Shown here in pieces: positions 33,952 through 45,680 of a stretch of 48,837 bases of DNA; within the stretch, counting starts at the first letter, position 1, and each line of letters starts with the position of its first letter. Position numbers and translations under genes: made by a program. Where the stretch lies: positions 1 through 48,837 of the forward strand of contig CAYOHY010000011.1 in assembly GCA_964403885.1 (NCBI GenBank), written 5' to 3'. The notes under the pieces are model-generated. The model saw nothing but the letters and a program-made list of their open reading frames with translations. It had not been told where the DNA came from and did no database searches. Origin of the DNA: CAYOHY01 sp964403885 (GTDB lineage: Bacteria; Actinomycetota; Coriobacteriia; Anaerosomatales; PHET01).

Positions 33952-35325
33952 ATGAGAAGAACCGTGCTTGCGATGGTCGTCGCGTGTGTGGTCGCGCTGG
34001 GCGTCGCACAGGTGGCGGCCGCCGCCCCTCAGGGCGTGCCCGTCGAATCGGGGAGGGCCACCATCGAGATGTTCCCCACGCCCGACCAGTGCGGGTGCCA
34101 CTCGACCTTCGTCGAGCAGTGGTCGCAGTCCATGCACGCGCAGGCGCTCACGGACCCGATCTTCAACACCAAGGTCGCCGAAGCCGATAAGGCCACGAAC
34201 GGCGCGCTGGGCCCCGTGTGCCGCACGTGCCACGGTCCCGCCGCGACGATGACCGGCGAGATCGCCAGAGGCGGACAGCTCAGCGCTAACACCGCGAACG
34301 GTATCGGCTGCATGTTTTGCCACCAGGTCGACGGCATCAAGGACGGCCGCCCGGGCAACACGTCGCACCTGGTCAAGCTTGACGGCGTGCGCAGGGCGCA
34401 GCTCAAAGATCCCGCAGCCCCGCATCCGGCCGCGTACTCCGAGATCCAGGAGAAGGCCGAGTTCTGCGGCGCCTGCCACAACGTGGACCACCCGGTGAAC
34501 GGGATGCACCTCGAGTCCACCTACGACGAGTGGAAGGCCGGGCCCTATGCGGCGCAGGGCGTCGTATGCCAAGACTGCCACATGAGCACCGAGCCCGGCG
34601 TGATCGGCCCGACCTCCGGCCAGGCTGCGGGCGGTGCGAAGCAGCGCGACAACATCTACCAGATGACCTTCGTGGGCGGACAGGTCGCGTTGGGCCCCTC
34701 CGAGGTGGCGATCGCGCGTCTCAAGAGCGCTGCCGAGGTCAAGCTTGAGGGAAGCGACATCGTGGCCCCCGGCGAGTCGGCGGCCGTGACCGTCACCATC
34801 GCCAACGTGGGCGCCGGACACTACCTGCCCACGGGCCTCACCGAGGTTCGCCAGATGTGGCTCGAGGTGTTCTCGGTGGATGGTGCCGGCAAGAAGACCA
34901 AGGTGGGCGAGCGGGTCTTTGGCACGATCCTGCAAGACGACAAGGGCAACGCGCCGGTCGAGCTGTGGGAGGCGACCAAGATCAAGAGCGACGACCGCAT
35001 CCCTCCCAAGGGATCGGTGACCGCCACCTACACGTTCGAGATGCCGCAGGGCACCGACGCGACCACGTTGACCGCGGCCCTGTACTACAAGTCGGCACCC
35101 GACGAGCTCGCGAAGAAGGCCGGCGTCGAGAACCCGACCACCGAGATGGCGGCAGCGACCCTGCCCGTCTACGGCACTCAGGCGGCCAAGGACGCCGCTG
35201 CGCAAGAGGACGTGAAGCAGGACTCCGGGTTCGACATGTTGAACCTCGCGATCGCTCTTGCCGCGCTCGTCGTGATCGCCGGCATCATCGTGTTCTTCGT
35301 CCGCCAGTCCAAGAAGAGCGCTTAG
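33952..35325 (+). CDS. Membrane-anchored multihaem c-type cytochrome
   Basis: A 457-residue exported cytochrome. A signal peptide (MRRTVLAMVVACVVALGVAQ, then VAAAAP) is followed by a haem-binding region with four canonical CXXCH sites: CRTCH (90-94), CMFCH (120-124), CGACH (172-176) and CQDCH (206-210). A first site reads CGCH (47-50), one residue short of CXXCH, in the context DQCGCHSTFVEQW that usually holds haem 1 in cytochrome c554-like proteins. Residues about 245-400 look like a beta-sandwich. A C-terminal helix (MLNLAIALAALVVIAGIIVFFV) anchors it outside the membrane. It likely carries electrons in anaerobic respiration. The ATG follows AAGGAG; an upstream in-frame ATG at 33781 is not used. 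Confidence 0.92.
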   Translation: MRRTVLAMVVACVVALGVAQVAAAAPQGVPVESGRATIEMFPTPDQCGCHSTFVEQWSQSMHAQALTDPIFNTKVAEADKATNGALGPVCRTCHGPAATMTGEIARGGQLSANTANGIGCMFCHQVDGIKDGRPGNTSHLVKLDGVRRAQLKDPAAPHPAAYSEIQEKAEFCGACHNVDHPVNGMHLESTYDEWKAGPYAAQGVVCQDCHMSTEPGVIGPTSGQAAGGAKQRDNIYQMTFVGGQVALGPSEVAIARLKSAAEVKLEGSDIVAPGESAAVTVTIANVGAGHYLPTGLTEVRQMWLEVFSVDGAGKKTKVGERVFGTILQDDKGNAPVELWEATKIKSDDRIPPKGSVTATYTFEMPQGTDATTLTAALYYKSAPDELAKKAGVENPTTEMAAATLPVYGTQAAKDAAAQEDVKQDSGFDMLNLAIALAALVVIAGIIVFFVRQSKKSA

Positions 35326-35373
35326 GCGAGACGAGCGCTCCCCGACCGGGGGACACCCGACGGGACAAAGACG

Positions 35374-35408
35374 AAGGCCCCCCGACCCTGATCCGGTCGG
35401 GGGGCCTT
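35374..35408. terminator. Bidirectional terminator
   Basis: A perfect 14-bp stem (35374-35387 with 35395-35408) and a seven-base loop lie between the convergent cytochrome and protease genes. The stem ends in CCTT, giving short T-containing tails on both strands. Confidence 0.8.
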
Positions 35409-35433
35409 CTTGATAACGGTGACCTGTGGACCG

Positions 35434-36813
35434 CTACTTCTTCCTAGGGGTGGGCGTCGAGGTGTGGGGGCTGCTCGAGGGCTGCACCTCCGTGGGCTTG
35501 TCGCCCACCTTCACGTCGAACGTCTTGGTCTGGTCGCCGCGGATCACGGTGACCTTCACGGTGTCGCCCACATTCTTGCGGCGAACCAGCAAGATGAGGT
35601 CGTCCATCGAGCGCACGGCGTCGCCATCGAGCTTGACGATGACGTCACCGATCTCGATGCCCGCCTTGCCCGCTTCGCTGCCCTTGGCGAGGTCGGCGAC
35701 GTAGGCGCCCTCCTCGGTGGTGAGCTTCTCTTGCTTGGCGAGCTCCTTGGTCACGCTCTGGCCGATGACGCCGATGAAGGGGTGCTTGACCTCTCCGCCC
35801 GCGATGAGACCGTCGGCCACTCGGCGCGCCGTGTTCACGGGAACCGCGAAGCCGATGCCGCCGCTTTGCCCGGACTCGGAGTAGATCGCGGTGTTGATGC
35901 CCTCGAGGCGGCCTCGCACGTCGACGAGCGCTCCGCCTGAGTTGCCGGGGTTGATCGCGGCGTCAGTCTGGATGACGTCGATGAGCGGGTACGAGTTGTC
36001 GTTGGATCCCAGGTAGTCCGGAAGGGACCGGCCCAGCGCCGAGACCACACCGGAGGTGACCGAGTGCTCGAGCCCGAACGGCGATCCAATGGCCACCACC
36101 GTCTGGCCCACGAGCAGCTCCTTCGAGTCGCCCAGGTCGATGGTGGGGATGCGCTTCTTGACCTGGACCACGGCGATGTCGGTCTCGGGGTCGCGCCCGA
36201 TCAGCTTGGCGGGCGACGAGTTGCCGCTCGCGTCACGGACGGTCAGCGTGTCGGCGTTATCGACCACGTGGTTGTTGGTGATGATGTAGGTGGTGCCGTC
36301 AGGGCCCTCCTTGTAGGCGACGCCGGAGCCGTTGGCCACTGCCGGGACGCTTGGGTGTGAGTTGGGCAGTCCGGCATCGGCGGAACCCTGCTTGCCGCGG
36401 ACGTCGATGTTGACCACCGAAGGCACCGCGGCCGCTGCGGCGGCGACGGCGGGGTCTGTGGTGCGAGGCACCACGGTGACGGTGGTCTTCTTCACACCCA
36501 TCAGGCTGCCGCTGCCCAGCCGTGCACCCACATACCCGGCGCTCAGTCCCGCGGCGGCGGCCACCAGGAACGCGACCAGGGCGGCGATGCCGATGACCGC
36601 CCCGGCGCTCATGCCCGTGCGGGCGGGTGCGGCAGGGACTCCGGGGGTGACCGGGGGCACGCTGCTCACCGGTTCCGGCTCGACTGCGTAGCCGTGGATG
36701 GGAGGCGGTTGGGTCGGAGGGGCCGCCGAGGGTGTACCCTCGGTAGCGGGCCCGGGCGCGGACGCCTCAGGCGCACCGGCTTGCTGATTCTGGCTGAGAT
36801 CGTCTTCGGTCAT
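35434..36813 (-). CDS. HtrA/DegP-type serine protease with PDZ domain
   Basis: A 459-residue envelope quality-control protease. A Pro/Ala-rich cytoplasmic tail of about 65 residues precedes one transmembrane helix (AGAVIGIAALVAFLVAAAAGL). The trypsin-like domain has the triad His182 (TNNHVV), Asp212 (TDIAVV) and Ser292 (NPGNSGGAL). A single PDZ domain covers about 345-440 (GAYVADLAKGSEAGKAGIEIGDVIVKLDG), and a Ser/Thr/Pro tail ends the protein. The start is the ATG at 36813 after AAGGAG; the frame stays open upstream to 37809, but that part is the shadow of the divergent MFS gene. Confidence 0.95.
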   Translation of the reverse strand: MTEDDLSQNQQAGAPEASAPGPATEGTPSAAPPTQPPPIHGYAVEPEPVSSVPPVTPGVPAAPARTGMSAGAVIGIAALVAFLVAAAAGLSAGYVGARLGSGSLMGVKKTTVTVVPRTTDPAVAAAAAAVPSVVNIDVRGKQGSADAGLPNSHPSVPAVANGSGVAYKEGPDGTTYIITNNHVVDNADTLTVRDASGNSSPAKLIGRDPETDIAVVQVKKRIPTIDLGDSKELLVGQTVVAIGSPFGLEHSVTSGVVSALGRSLPDYLGSNDNSYPLIDVIQTDAAINPGNSGGALVDVRGRLEGINTAIYSESGQSGGIGFAVPVNTARRVADGLIAGGEVKHPFIGVIGQSVTKELAKQEKLTTEEGAYVADLAKGSEAGKAGIEIGDVIVKLDGDAVRSMDDLILLVRRKNVGDTVKVTVIRGDQTKTFDVKVGDKPTEVQPSSSPHTSTPTPRKK

Positions 36814-36903
36814 CTCGGCTCCTTGTAGCGAATGGGTGACCGTCGCTGTGGGCGCGGGTACTGATGCACCTGTCACTCCTATGTACCGCGAGGATAACGC
36901 CAT

Positions 36904-38361
36904 ATGGCAGAGATTCACCAAGACGACACATCGTGCACCGTGGTCGACCACAGGCCGGGCGCGGTGCTGTTCGTGCTGGCGATAGGCACGTTTCTCGCCC
37001 CGCTCGACTCGAGCATCGTCAACATCGCCCTGCCGTCGATCGCGCAGCAGTTTGGCGAGCGTCTCTCGGCGGTGAGCTGGGTGACCACCGCATACCTGCT
37101 CACCAGCGCGTCGCTCCTGCTGTCGATGGGCCGCGTGGGCGACCTGTGGGGGCTGCGCAAGCTCTACGTGGCAGGACTTCTGTTGTTTGGCGCGGGGTCG
37201 CTTGCCTGCGCGCTGTCTCCCACGATCCACTGGCTCGTTGCGTCTCGGGTGTTTCAGGCGGTGGGCGCCTCGATGCTGTTCGCGGCGGGGCCTGCACTGG
37301 TGGCGCGGACGTTTCCGGCGAACAGGCGCGGATGGGCGCTCGGCTACATCTCGCTCGCGGTATCGGCCGGGCTCACGGTGGGCCCTGCACTGGGTGGGTT
37401 GCTGGTGGGAACCTTCGGCTGGCCGAGCATCTTCCTCATCAACGTACCGCTGTCCGTGGTGGTGGCCGCCATCGCGTGGCGGCTGCTTCCCGAGCAGTGT
37501 CCTCAGCGAGAGACCTTCGATCTCGCGGGAGCGGCGCTCGCGGCGCTTGCGCTGTTGCTGTTCCTCGTGGGCCTTGGCGAGGCCGAGCGGGCCGGGTTGT
37601 TGGACGTGCGTGTGATCGGGCCGGTGGCGGCGTCGTTCCTCGTCGCGGGCGTCTTCGTCTGGTGGGAGGGCCGAGCGAAGGCCCCGATGATCGACCTGCG
37701 GCTCTTCCGATCCCACGCGTTCTCGGCGGGAATCGGGGCGGCCACCCTTGCGTACCTCGCGCTGTTCGCGGTGACCTTCACGCTGCCGTTCTACCTGGTT
37801 CGCGTCCACGGGCTCGACACCCGCTTCGCAGGACTGATCCTCACGGTCACGCCGCTCGCCATGGCGCTCTTCGCGCCCATCGCCGGACGCCAGTCCGACA
37901 TCCGCGGCAGCCGCAAGCTGGCAACGCTGGGGGTCGCGATCCTCTCGGTGGGGCTGCTGGCCGCGTCGTTCCTGGGTGCGACCACCTCCGAGTGGTGGGT
38001 CGTCGCGTGTCTGTTCGTGGTGGGGTCGGGGATGGCGCTGTTCCAGACGCCGAACACTGCGGCCGTCCTGCGCGCCACGCCCAGAGAGCGTTCCGGCGTG
38101 GGCTCGGCGCTCATCGCTGAGGCCCGCAACGTGGGCATGGCGGTGGGCATCGCTGTCACGGCCGCCATCTTGGGCGCGGCCGTCGGCGGGGCCGGGCTAC
38201 CCGGCGGCGGGGAGTCGCTGAGCGCGCAGGTCACGACGCAGTTCATGCACGGCATGTCGGCCGCGCTGCGAGTTGGCTCGGCGGTGGCGGCCTGTGCAGC
38301 GCTGCTGTCGTGGTTCGGGCGTGAGTCGGACGCTGTTGAGGCGGGCCACCCCAAACCGTAG
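36904..38361 (+). CDS. MFS exporter, DHA2 (14-helix) family
   Basis: A 485-residue drug/metabolite:H+ antiporter-like protein. Motif A is GRVGDLWGLRKLYV, motif C-like glycine-rich helix is SAGLTVGPALGGLLVG, and the DHA2-type first helix is FLAPLDSSIVNIALPSIAQQF. About 14 transmembrane helices can be counted. Substrate is unknown. It is divergent from the htrA-like protease gene with 90 bases between them. Confidence 0.92.
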   Translation: MAEIHQDDTSCTVVDHRPGAVLFVLAIGTFLAPLDSSIVNIALPSIAQQFGERLSAVSWVTTAYLLTSASLLLSMGRVGDLWGLRKLYVAGLLLFGAGSLACALSPTIHWLVASRVFQAVGASMLFAAGPALVARTFPANRRGWALGYISLAVSAGLTVGPALGGLLVGTFGWPSIFLINVPLSVVVAAIAWRLLPEQCPQRETFDLAGAALAALALLLFLVGLGEAERAGLLDVRVIGPVAASFLVAGVFVWWEGRAKAPMIDLRLFRSHAFSAGIGAATLAYLALFAVTFTLPFYLVRVHGLDTRFAGLILTVTPLAMALFAPIAGRQSDIRGSRKLATLGVAILSVGLLAASFLGATTSEWWVVACLFVVGSGMALFQTPNTAAVLRATPRERSGVGSALIAEARNVGMAVGIAVTAAILGAAVGGAGLPGGGESLSAQVTTQFMHGMSAALRVGSAVAACAALLSWFGRESDAVEAGHPKP

Positions 38362-38391
38362 ACTGTCGGGAGGCTTGATGGAGGAGGGGGC

Positions 38392-39039
38392 GTGACGGAG
38401 ACGACCGAGCACGAACAGGGCGAGCAGCCGGATACCCCGGCGCAGCCCGAGATCGACGATGTCTCCGCCGCTATCGAGGGCGTCGACGCGAACTTCGAGA
38501 CGGAGGCGACCGAGGCGGCGATAGCCGAGCCGAGCGTGCCGGCGGCGGAGGATGTGCAGCCGGTGAACGCCGAGCAGCCACAGCCCGCGACGCAACCCGA
38601 GACCGCAGCCCCCGAGCCGCAGCCGGTAGTCGCCGAGACAAAGCCCGAGGCCGCCGCTGTGGTGACCGCCGTGGCCCCGGCCGATGCAGTTGCGCCGGCA
38701 ACCGGCGTGTCGATCTGGCCGTTCGTGGCCTACGACGTCCTGTGGGCCGTCTTCGCCGGCATCCTGATCTGGCAGCTTGGATCGCTACCCGAAGGCGTCG
38801 CGGTTTACGAGTCCTCGTTCTATCCTGTCGCTGTGTTGGGCGGGGTGGTGCTCACGATCACCGGCCCGCTGTTGGCGCTCACGGTGTGGCTGACATCGAT
38901 CGGCCGCCCGGGCACCACCAAGGGCGGACTGTTCGTCTCGGCGATGGTGCGGGGCTCGGTGGCCACGCTCATCGGCGTCGTACTGTGGTGGGGAGCGCTC
39001 ATCGTGCTCGACCAGATCCGGCTTGGCAGTGTGCTGTAG
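38392..39039 (+). CDS. Membrane protein with acidic Pro/Ala-rich N-terminus
   Basis: A 215-residue protein, not recognised. The first 105 residues are low-complexity (Glu, Pro, Ala, Gln, Thr) and probably disordered in the cytoplasm. Three helices follow (SIWPFVAYDVLWAVFAGILI, FYPVAVLGGVVLTITGPLLA and ATLIGVVLWWGALIVL). The GTG start follows GGAGGAGGGGGC. It sits 30 bases after the exporter gene and 24 bases before ddl, so it may be in an operon with both. Confidence 0.7.
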   Translation: MTETTEHEQGEQPDTPAQPEIDDVSAAIEGVDANFETEATEAAIAEPSVPAAEDVQPVNAEQPQPATQPETAAPEPQPVVAETKPEAAAVVTAVAPADAVAPATGVSIWPFVAYDVLWAVFAGILIWQLGSLPEGVAVYESSFYPVAVLGGVVLTITGPLLALTVWLTSIGRPGTTKGGLFVSAMVRGSVATLIGVVLWWGALIVLDQIRLGSVL

Positions 39040-39063
39040 CCACCAGAAGGAAAGGCACGTCGC

Positions 39064-40008
39064 ATGACCATTCATCCCGAGCAGATCCAGGTTGCCGTAC
39101 TCAAGGGCGGGCGTTCAGCCGAGCGTGAGGTCTCGCTCAACACGGGTGCCCAGGTCGCGGCCGCGCTCAAGGAGCGCGGATTCGACATCGTGGAGATCGA
39201 CACCGGCGACGACGACTTCGTGACGGAGCTCTCGCGCAGCGAGGCCGACGTCGCGTTCATCTGCCTGCACGGCCGCTTTGGTGAGGACGGGACGGTCCAG
39301 GGACTGTGCGAGCTCATCGAGAAGCCCTACGTGGGAAGCGGCGTGCTGGCGAGCGCGCTGGCCATGGACAAGGTGATGAGCAAGCACTTCTACGCGTACG
39401 TCGGCATCTCGACGCCTGACTACGTGGTCCTGCAGCGCGGACAGGACGTGGACATCGCGGGCATCGTGGACCGCTTGGGCCACAAGACCGTGGTCAAGCC
39501 GGCCAACGAGGGCTCGGCCATCGGCGTCACCATCGCTCACGACCACGCCGAGCTGCCCGCGGCCATCGGCTTGGCGTTCAAGTACGACCGCACCGTGCTC
39601 GTCGAGAAGTTCGTCTCGGGCGTCGAGGTGACGGTGGGCGTGTTGGGCAACGAGCACCCGTTCGCGCTTCCCACGCTCGAGATCGTGCCCGAGCACGAGT
39701 TCTACGACTACGAGAGCAAGTACCTTCCCGGCATGAGCCGCCACATCATCCCGGCGCGCGTGAGCGAGGCGGCTCGCGCCGAGTGCGAGCGCTTGTCGGT
39801 GGCCGCCCACAACGCGCTGGGGTGCCGCGGCATGTCCCGTTCGGACCTGATCGTTGCCGAGGACGGGAACGTCTACCTGCTTGAGACCAACACCATCCCC
39901 GGCATGACCACGACGTCGCTTCTTCCGGACGCAGCGCGCGCTGCGGGCATCGAGTTCCCCGAGCTGTGTCAGCGCTTGGTCGAGCTTGCCTTGGAGCCGC
40001 GACGCTAG
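39064..40008 (+). CDS. ddl: D-alanine--D-alanine ligase
   Basis: A 314-residue ATP-grasp ligase that makes D-Ala-D-Ala for peptidoglycan. N-terminal KGGRSAEREVSLNTG and FICLHGRFGEDGTVQGLCELIEKPYVGSGVLASALAMDK are typical; GSAIGVTI, FVSGVEVTVGVLG and the end LLETNTIPGMTTTSLLPDAA form the nucleotide and metal site. The loop YDYESKYLPG keeps tyrosines typical of D-Ala-D-Ala rather than D-Ala-D-Lac enzymes. The ATG follows AGAAGGAAAGG. Confidence 0.95.
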   Translation: MTIHPEQIQVAVLKGGRSAEREVSLNTGAQVAAALKERGFDIVEIDTGDDDFVTELSRSEADVAFICLHGRFGEDGTVQGLCELIEKPYVGSGVLASALAMDKVMSKHFYAYVGISTPDYVVLQRGQDVDIAGIVDRLGHKTVVKPANEGSAIGVTIAHDHAELPAAIGLAFKYDRTVLVEKFVSGVEVTVGVLGNEHPFALPTLEIVPEHEFYDYESKYLPGMSRHIIPARVSEAARAECERLSVAAHNALGCRGMSRSDLIVAEDGNVYLLETNTIPGMTTTSLLPDAARAAGIEFPELCQRLVELALEPRR

Positions 40009-40075
40009 CAGGTGGCGACTCCTCCCGCGGTGGGCGATACTGGAAGCATCGCTCGACCAGATAGGGGAGGATCAC

Positions 40076-40675
40076 ATGCAGTGTCCCAACTGCGGCTTCG
40101 AGAACCCGGCGGGTTCTGCGAACTGCGCCAACTGCGGTCAGGTCTTCGCGGCCGCCGCGCCTGAGCCGGTCGTGCCGCCCGCGCCTGAAACGCCCGTCGC
40201 GCCGGAGGCGCCCGTGGTGCCGGCCGCGTCAGAGGTGCCCGCACCGCCGGCGCCGCCCGCAGGCTATGAGGCACCCGCAGCACCGCCCGCGCCGCCCGCC
40301 GGCTACGTGGCTCCGCCTGCACCTCCTGCTCCGCCCGCCGGCTACGCTCAGCCCGGCGTGCCGCAGGCAGGCTACCCGCAGCCGCCGGCGTACGGTGCTG
40401 CTCCCCAGCCGGGCTACGCGCCCCAGCCCCCCAACGTGCCCAACCACCTGGTGATGGCCATCCTCGCGACGATATTTTGCTGTTGGCCGCTGGGCATCGT
40501 GGGCATCGTCTATGCCGCACAGGTCAACGGCAAGCTCAACGCGGGTGATATCGCGGGCGCGCAGAAGGCGTCATCGCTCGCCCGCACGTGGTCGTTCGTG
40601 TCTATCGGGCTGGGTGCCGTGGCCACCGTGGTGGCCTTCGTGCTCTCGTTCATCGGCGCCTTGGCCGGCCAGTAG
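40076..40675 (+). CDS. Zinc-ribbon/CD225 (dispanin-like) membrane protein
   Basis: A 199-residue protein with three parts. Residues 1-22 are a zinc ribbon (CPNCGFENPAGSANCANCG). Residues about 25-120 are Pro/Ala-rich with three near-copies of PPAPPAGY followed by tyrosine-containing PQPGYAPQP units. The C-terminal 75 residues are a CD225 domain: NHLVMAILATIFCCWPLGIVGIVYAAQVN, a cytoplasmic loop with AQKASSLARTW, and a second helix. CD225 proteins include eukaryotic IFITMs; the bacterial role is not known. The ATG follows GGGGAGGATCAC. The next gene begins five bases after its stop and also encodes a CD225-associated family type (DUF2752). Confidence 0.85.
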   Translation: MQCPNCGFENPAGSANCANCGQVFAAAAPEPVVPPAPETPVAPEAPVVPAASEVPAPPAPPAGYEAPAAPPAPPAGYVAPPAPPAPPAGYAQPGVPQAGYPQPPAYGAAPQPGYAPQPPNVPNHLVMAILATIFCCWPLGIVGIVYAAQVNGKLNAGDIAGAQKASSLARTWSFVSIGLGAVATVVAFVLSFIGALAGQ

Positions 40676-40679
40676 CACC

Positions 40680-41114
40680 GTGGCCGCCGAGCGACGCGTG
40701 CCCGGGCGCGCGACGACAGCGGATCGTATCGCGGCGGCGGTGCTCCTGGTGGGCGCCGTCGCCGCTGTGTTGCTGCTCGCCGTGCCCGGCATGTCGCGGT
40801 ACCTGCCGTCCTGCGGCTTTCGTTGGCTCACGGGGTTCTACTGCCCGGGCTGCGGCAGCGGGCATGCGGCCCAAGCCCTGCTGCGCCTCGACCTGCTCGG
40901 CGCGTGGAGGGCGAACCCGCTGGCGCTCTTGGTGGCGGTTCCGGTGGCGGTGGGGCTTGCTCGCCACATGCGGTGGGCCCTGTTGGGCGGTGCCGCCCCG
41001 GGCGCACGCGTCCCTGCCGGGTGGCTGTGGGCGCTACTGCTGGCGATCGTCGCTTTCTGGATCCTGCGCAACGTGCCCGTCTGGCCGTTCGAGCTGCTGG
41101 CTCCCCGCTACTGA
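40680..41114 (+). CDS. DUF2752 membrane protein
   Basis: A 144-residue protein of the DUF2752 family, identified by CGFRWLTGFYCPGCGSGHAAQALLRLDLLGAWRANPLALL, where the family usually has CPGCGxTRA. Helices: IAAAVLLVGAVAAVLLLAVPG, ANPLALLVAVPVAVGLA and WALLLAIVAFWILRNV. The GTG start lies five bases after the CD225 gene stop without its own clear ribosome site, which implies coupled translation. DUF2752 and CD225 genes are often neighbours. It overlaps the histidine-kinase gene convergently by seven bases. Confidence 0.8.
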   Translation: MAAERRVPGRATTADRIAAAVLLVGAVAAVLLLAVPGMSRYLPSCGFRWLTGFYCPGCGSGHAAQALLRLDLLGAWRANPLALLVAVPVAVGLARHMRWALLGGAAPGARVPAGWLWALLLAIVAFWILRNVPVWPFELLAPRY

Positions 41115-41769
41115 GCGCCCACGGGCAGCTCGAGCCTGACGACGGTCCCGCCGCCCTCGCGGCCGGTGATCTCGACGGCGCCGCCCACGCTCTGCACGGC
41201 GCTGCGCACCACCGTGAGCCCCAGTCCGGTACCTGGTGCGTCCTCGTCGCGCTCGAGGCGCACGAACGGTTCGAGCACGCGATCCCGATCCTCGGCGGGG
41301 ATGCCGGGACCGCGGTCGGCGACCTCCACCACGCCCAGCCCGTCGGCCGATGAGACCGTGACCTCGATGGGTCCGTCGGGCGCGTACTTCGCGGCGTTGG
41401 TGAGCAGGTTCTCCAGCACGCGCGCCAGCACCGACTCATCGCCGATCACCCGCGCGTCCGCCGAGCACGTGAGCTCGACCGTCCGGCCGCTCGAGGCGCG
41501 CGCGTCCGCGACGGCCTGCTCGGCGATGGGGAACAGGTCGACGGTGTGGAGGTTTCGGGTGTGCGGCCTGCCGGCGAGCGTGTCGGCCAGCAGCGTGTCG
41601 GCGCGCTTGATCGCCGCGTCGATCCCGCTGAGGGCGGCCTCGCGTTCGTCGGGGTCGAGCTCGTTGCGTCGCAGCATGTCGGTGTAGCCGGCGATGATGG
41701 TGAGTGCGCCGCGCAGGTCGTGTGCACACACGGCGAGCTCTTCGCGGGTGGGCTGGCGGGAGGTGGGGG

Positions 41770-41773
<4 letters not shown>
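41108..41773 (-). CDS. Soluble orphan histidine kinase
   Basis: A 221-residue kinase with no sensor or membrane domain. The H box is AVCAHDLRGALTIIAGYTDML with His18 as the likely phosphorylation site, N box ENLLTNAAKYAPDG, G1 DRGPGIPAED, F box PFVRLERD and G2 GTGLGL. No response regulator is adjacent. The GTG start overlaps the stop of the P-type ATPase gene by four bases (GTGA), so the two are probably co-translated. It may take its signal through a partner protein. Confidence 0.88.
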
Positions 41774-44532
<2,759 letters not shown>

Positions 44533-44638
44533 GGCTGCTCCTCAGCGGCAGGCGCGGACGCGTCTTCCACCGAGGGTCTCGCTCACTGGGGCAGGGCCGG
44601 GACCGCGTTGTCGCGGATCCGGGTTTGTCGGCCTGCCT

Positions 44639-44657
44639 CCCCGTGGGGTGCACGGGG
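44639..44657. terminator. Hairpin downstream of sdaAA
   Basis: CCCCGTG and CACGGGG form a seven-bp stem with a five-base loop, in the 180-base gap between the serine dehydratase stop and the P-type ATPase start. No T-run follows, so termination is only possible, not shown. Confidence 0.35.
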
Positions 44658-44712
44658 CGCTACTCCCCCTCGACACTCAGGAAGGTACCCGAGCGGGGCA
44701 GGTGCACAACGC

Positions 44713-45576
44713 CTACGGCCGAGTGGCCTTCTCGCCCAGCGTCTTGCCGGTGGGCGTGACCGCGAGTCCACCGAGCGCCGTCTCACGCAGCGACGGCGGG
44801 AGCGAGCGGCCCACGTGCGCTGCTGCCATGACCACCTCGTCGAACGGGATGGGGAAGCGGACTCCGGCCAGCGCCATCTCGGCGGCGGCAAGCGCGACGG
44901 CGGCACCGGTGCCGTTGCGCACCACGCACGGCACCTCGACGAGCCCGCCCACCGGATCGCACACGAGGCCGAGAAGCCCCTGCATCGCGAGCGAGGCGGC
45001 GTGCTCCGACTGCTCGATCGAGCCGCCGCACAGCTGGACCGCCGCGGCCGCGGCCATCGCGGCACCCGACCCGATCTCGGCCTGGCACCCGCCCGCAGCG
45101 CCGGAGAGCGTGGCACGCGCGGCGATGATGCCGCCCACGCCTGCGGTGGCGAACAGCGCGTCGACCAGCGCGTCGTCGCTTGAAGCGCAGCGCTCGCCCA
45201 CCGTGAGCAACACGGCCGGGACCACGCCCGATGCACCGCCGGTGGGGGCGGCGACGATGCGGCCCATCGCGGCGTTGACCTCGGCGGTCGCGAGTGCGGC
45301 CGCGATGGTCTGCGCGAACACGCCGCCCACCGGGCCGGCGTCGGATCCGGCGACGCGCGCCGCGTCACCGCCGGTCATGCCCGAGCGCGAGTGCGCCTCG
45401 CCGGAGAGCCCGCGCTCGACGGCCTCGCGCATGACCGTGAGCGTCGCGAGCATGCGGTCGCGCAGCTCGGAAGCCGCGACGCCGGACTCCTCGGCTTCGA
45501 GCGCGAGGACGGCGGAGCCGAGCGAGCCGTGCTGGGCGGCTGCGGTAGCGAGTTCAGCGAACGAGGCGTACGCCAC
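44713..45576 (-). CDS. sdaAA: L-serine dehydratase, alpha chain (Fe-S type)
   Basis: A 287-residue alpha chain of the oxygen-sensitive [4Fe-4S] L-serine dehydratase that converts serine to pyruvate and ammonia. Family blocks: HSRSGMTGGDAARV, NAAMGRIVAAPTGGASGVVPAVLLTVGE, GCQAEIGSGAAMAAAA and GLVCDPVGGLVEVPCVVRN, with cysteines for the cluster. The start is the GTG at 45576 after GAGGAG; an in-frame ATG at 45696 is not supported. The beta chain is usually adjacent but is absent from this window. The gene is divergent from cheA. Confidence 0.93.
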   Translation of the reverse strand: MAYASFAELATAAAQHGSLGSAVLALEAEESGVAASELRDRMLATLTVMREAVERGLSGEAHSRSGMTGGDAARVAGSDAGPVGGVFAQTIAAALATAEVNAAMGRIVAAPTGGASGVVPAVLLTVGERCASSDDALVDALFATAGVGGIIAARATLSGAAGGCQAEIGSGAAMAAAAAVQLCGGSIEQSEHAASLAMQGLLGLVCDPVGGLVEVPCVVRNGTGAAVALAAAEMALAGVRFPIPFDEVVMAAAHVGRSLPPSLRETALGGLAVTPTGKTLGEKATRP

Positions 45577-45680
45577 GGGTGACTCCTCAGGTGAGTGGTT
45601 GTCTGCGCAGATTGTAGCCCCACGGACGCTCGTTGCCGTAGCGCCCGATGCCGCTCGCGGAATGAGTCTGACCTGCTGCT

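Noticed and set aside
33697..35205. 502-codon minus-strand ORF opposite the cytochrome gene
   Set aside because: The plus strand has a signal peptide, four CXXCH motifs and a membrane anchor; the minus-strand frame is a shadow.
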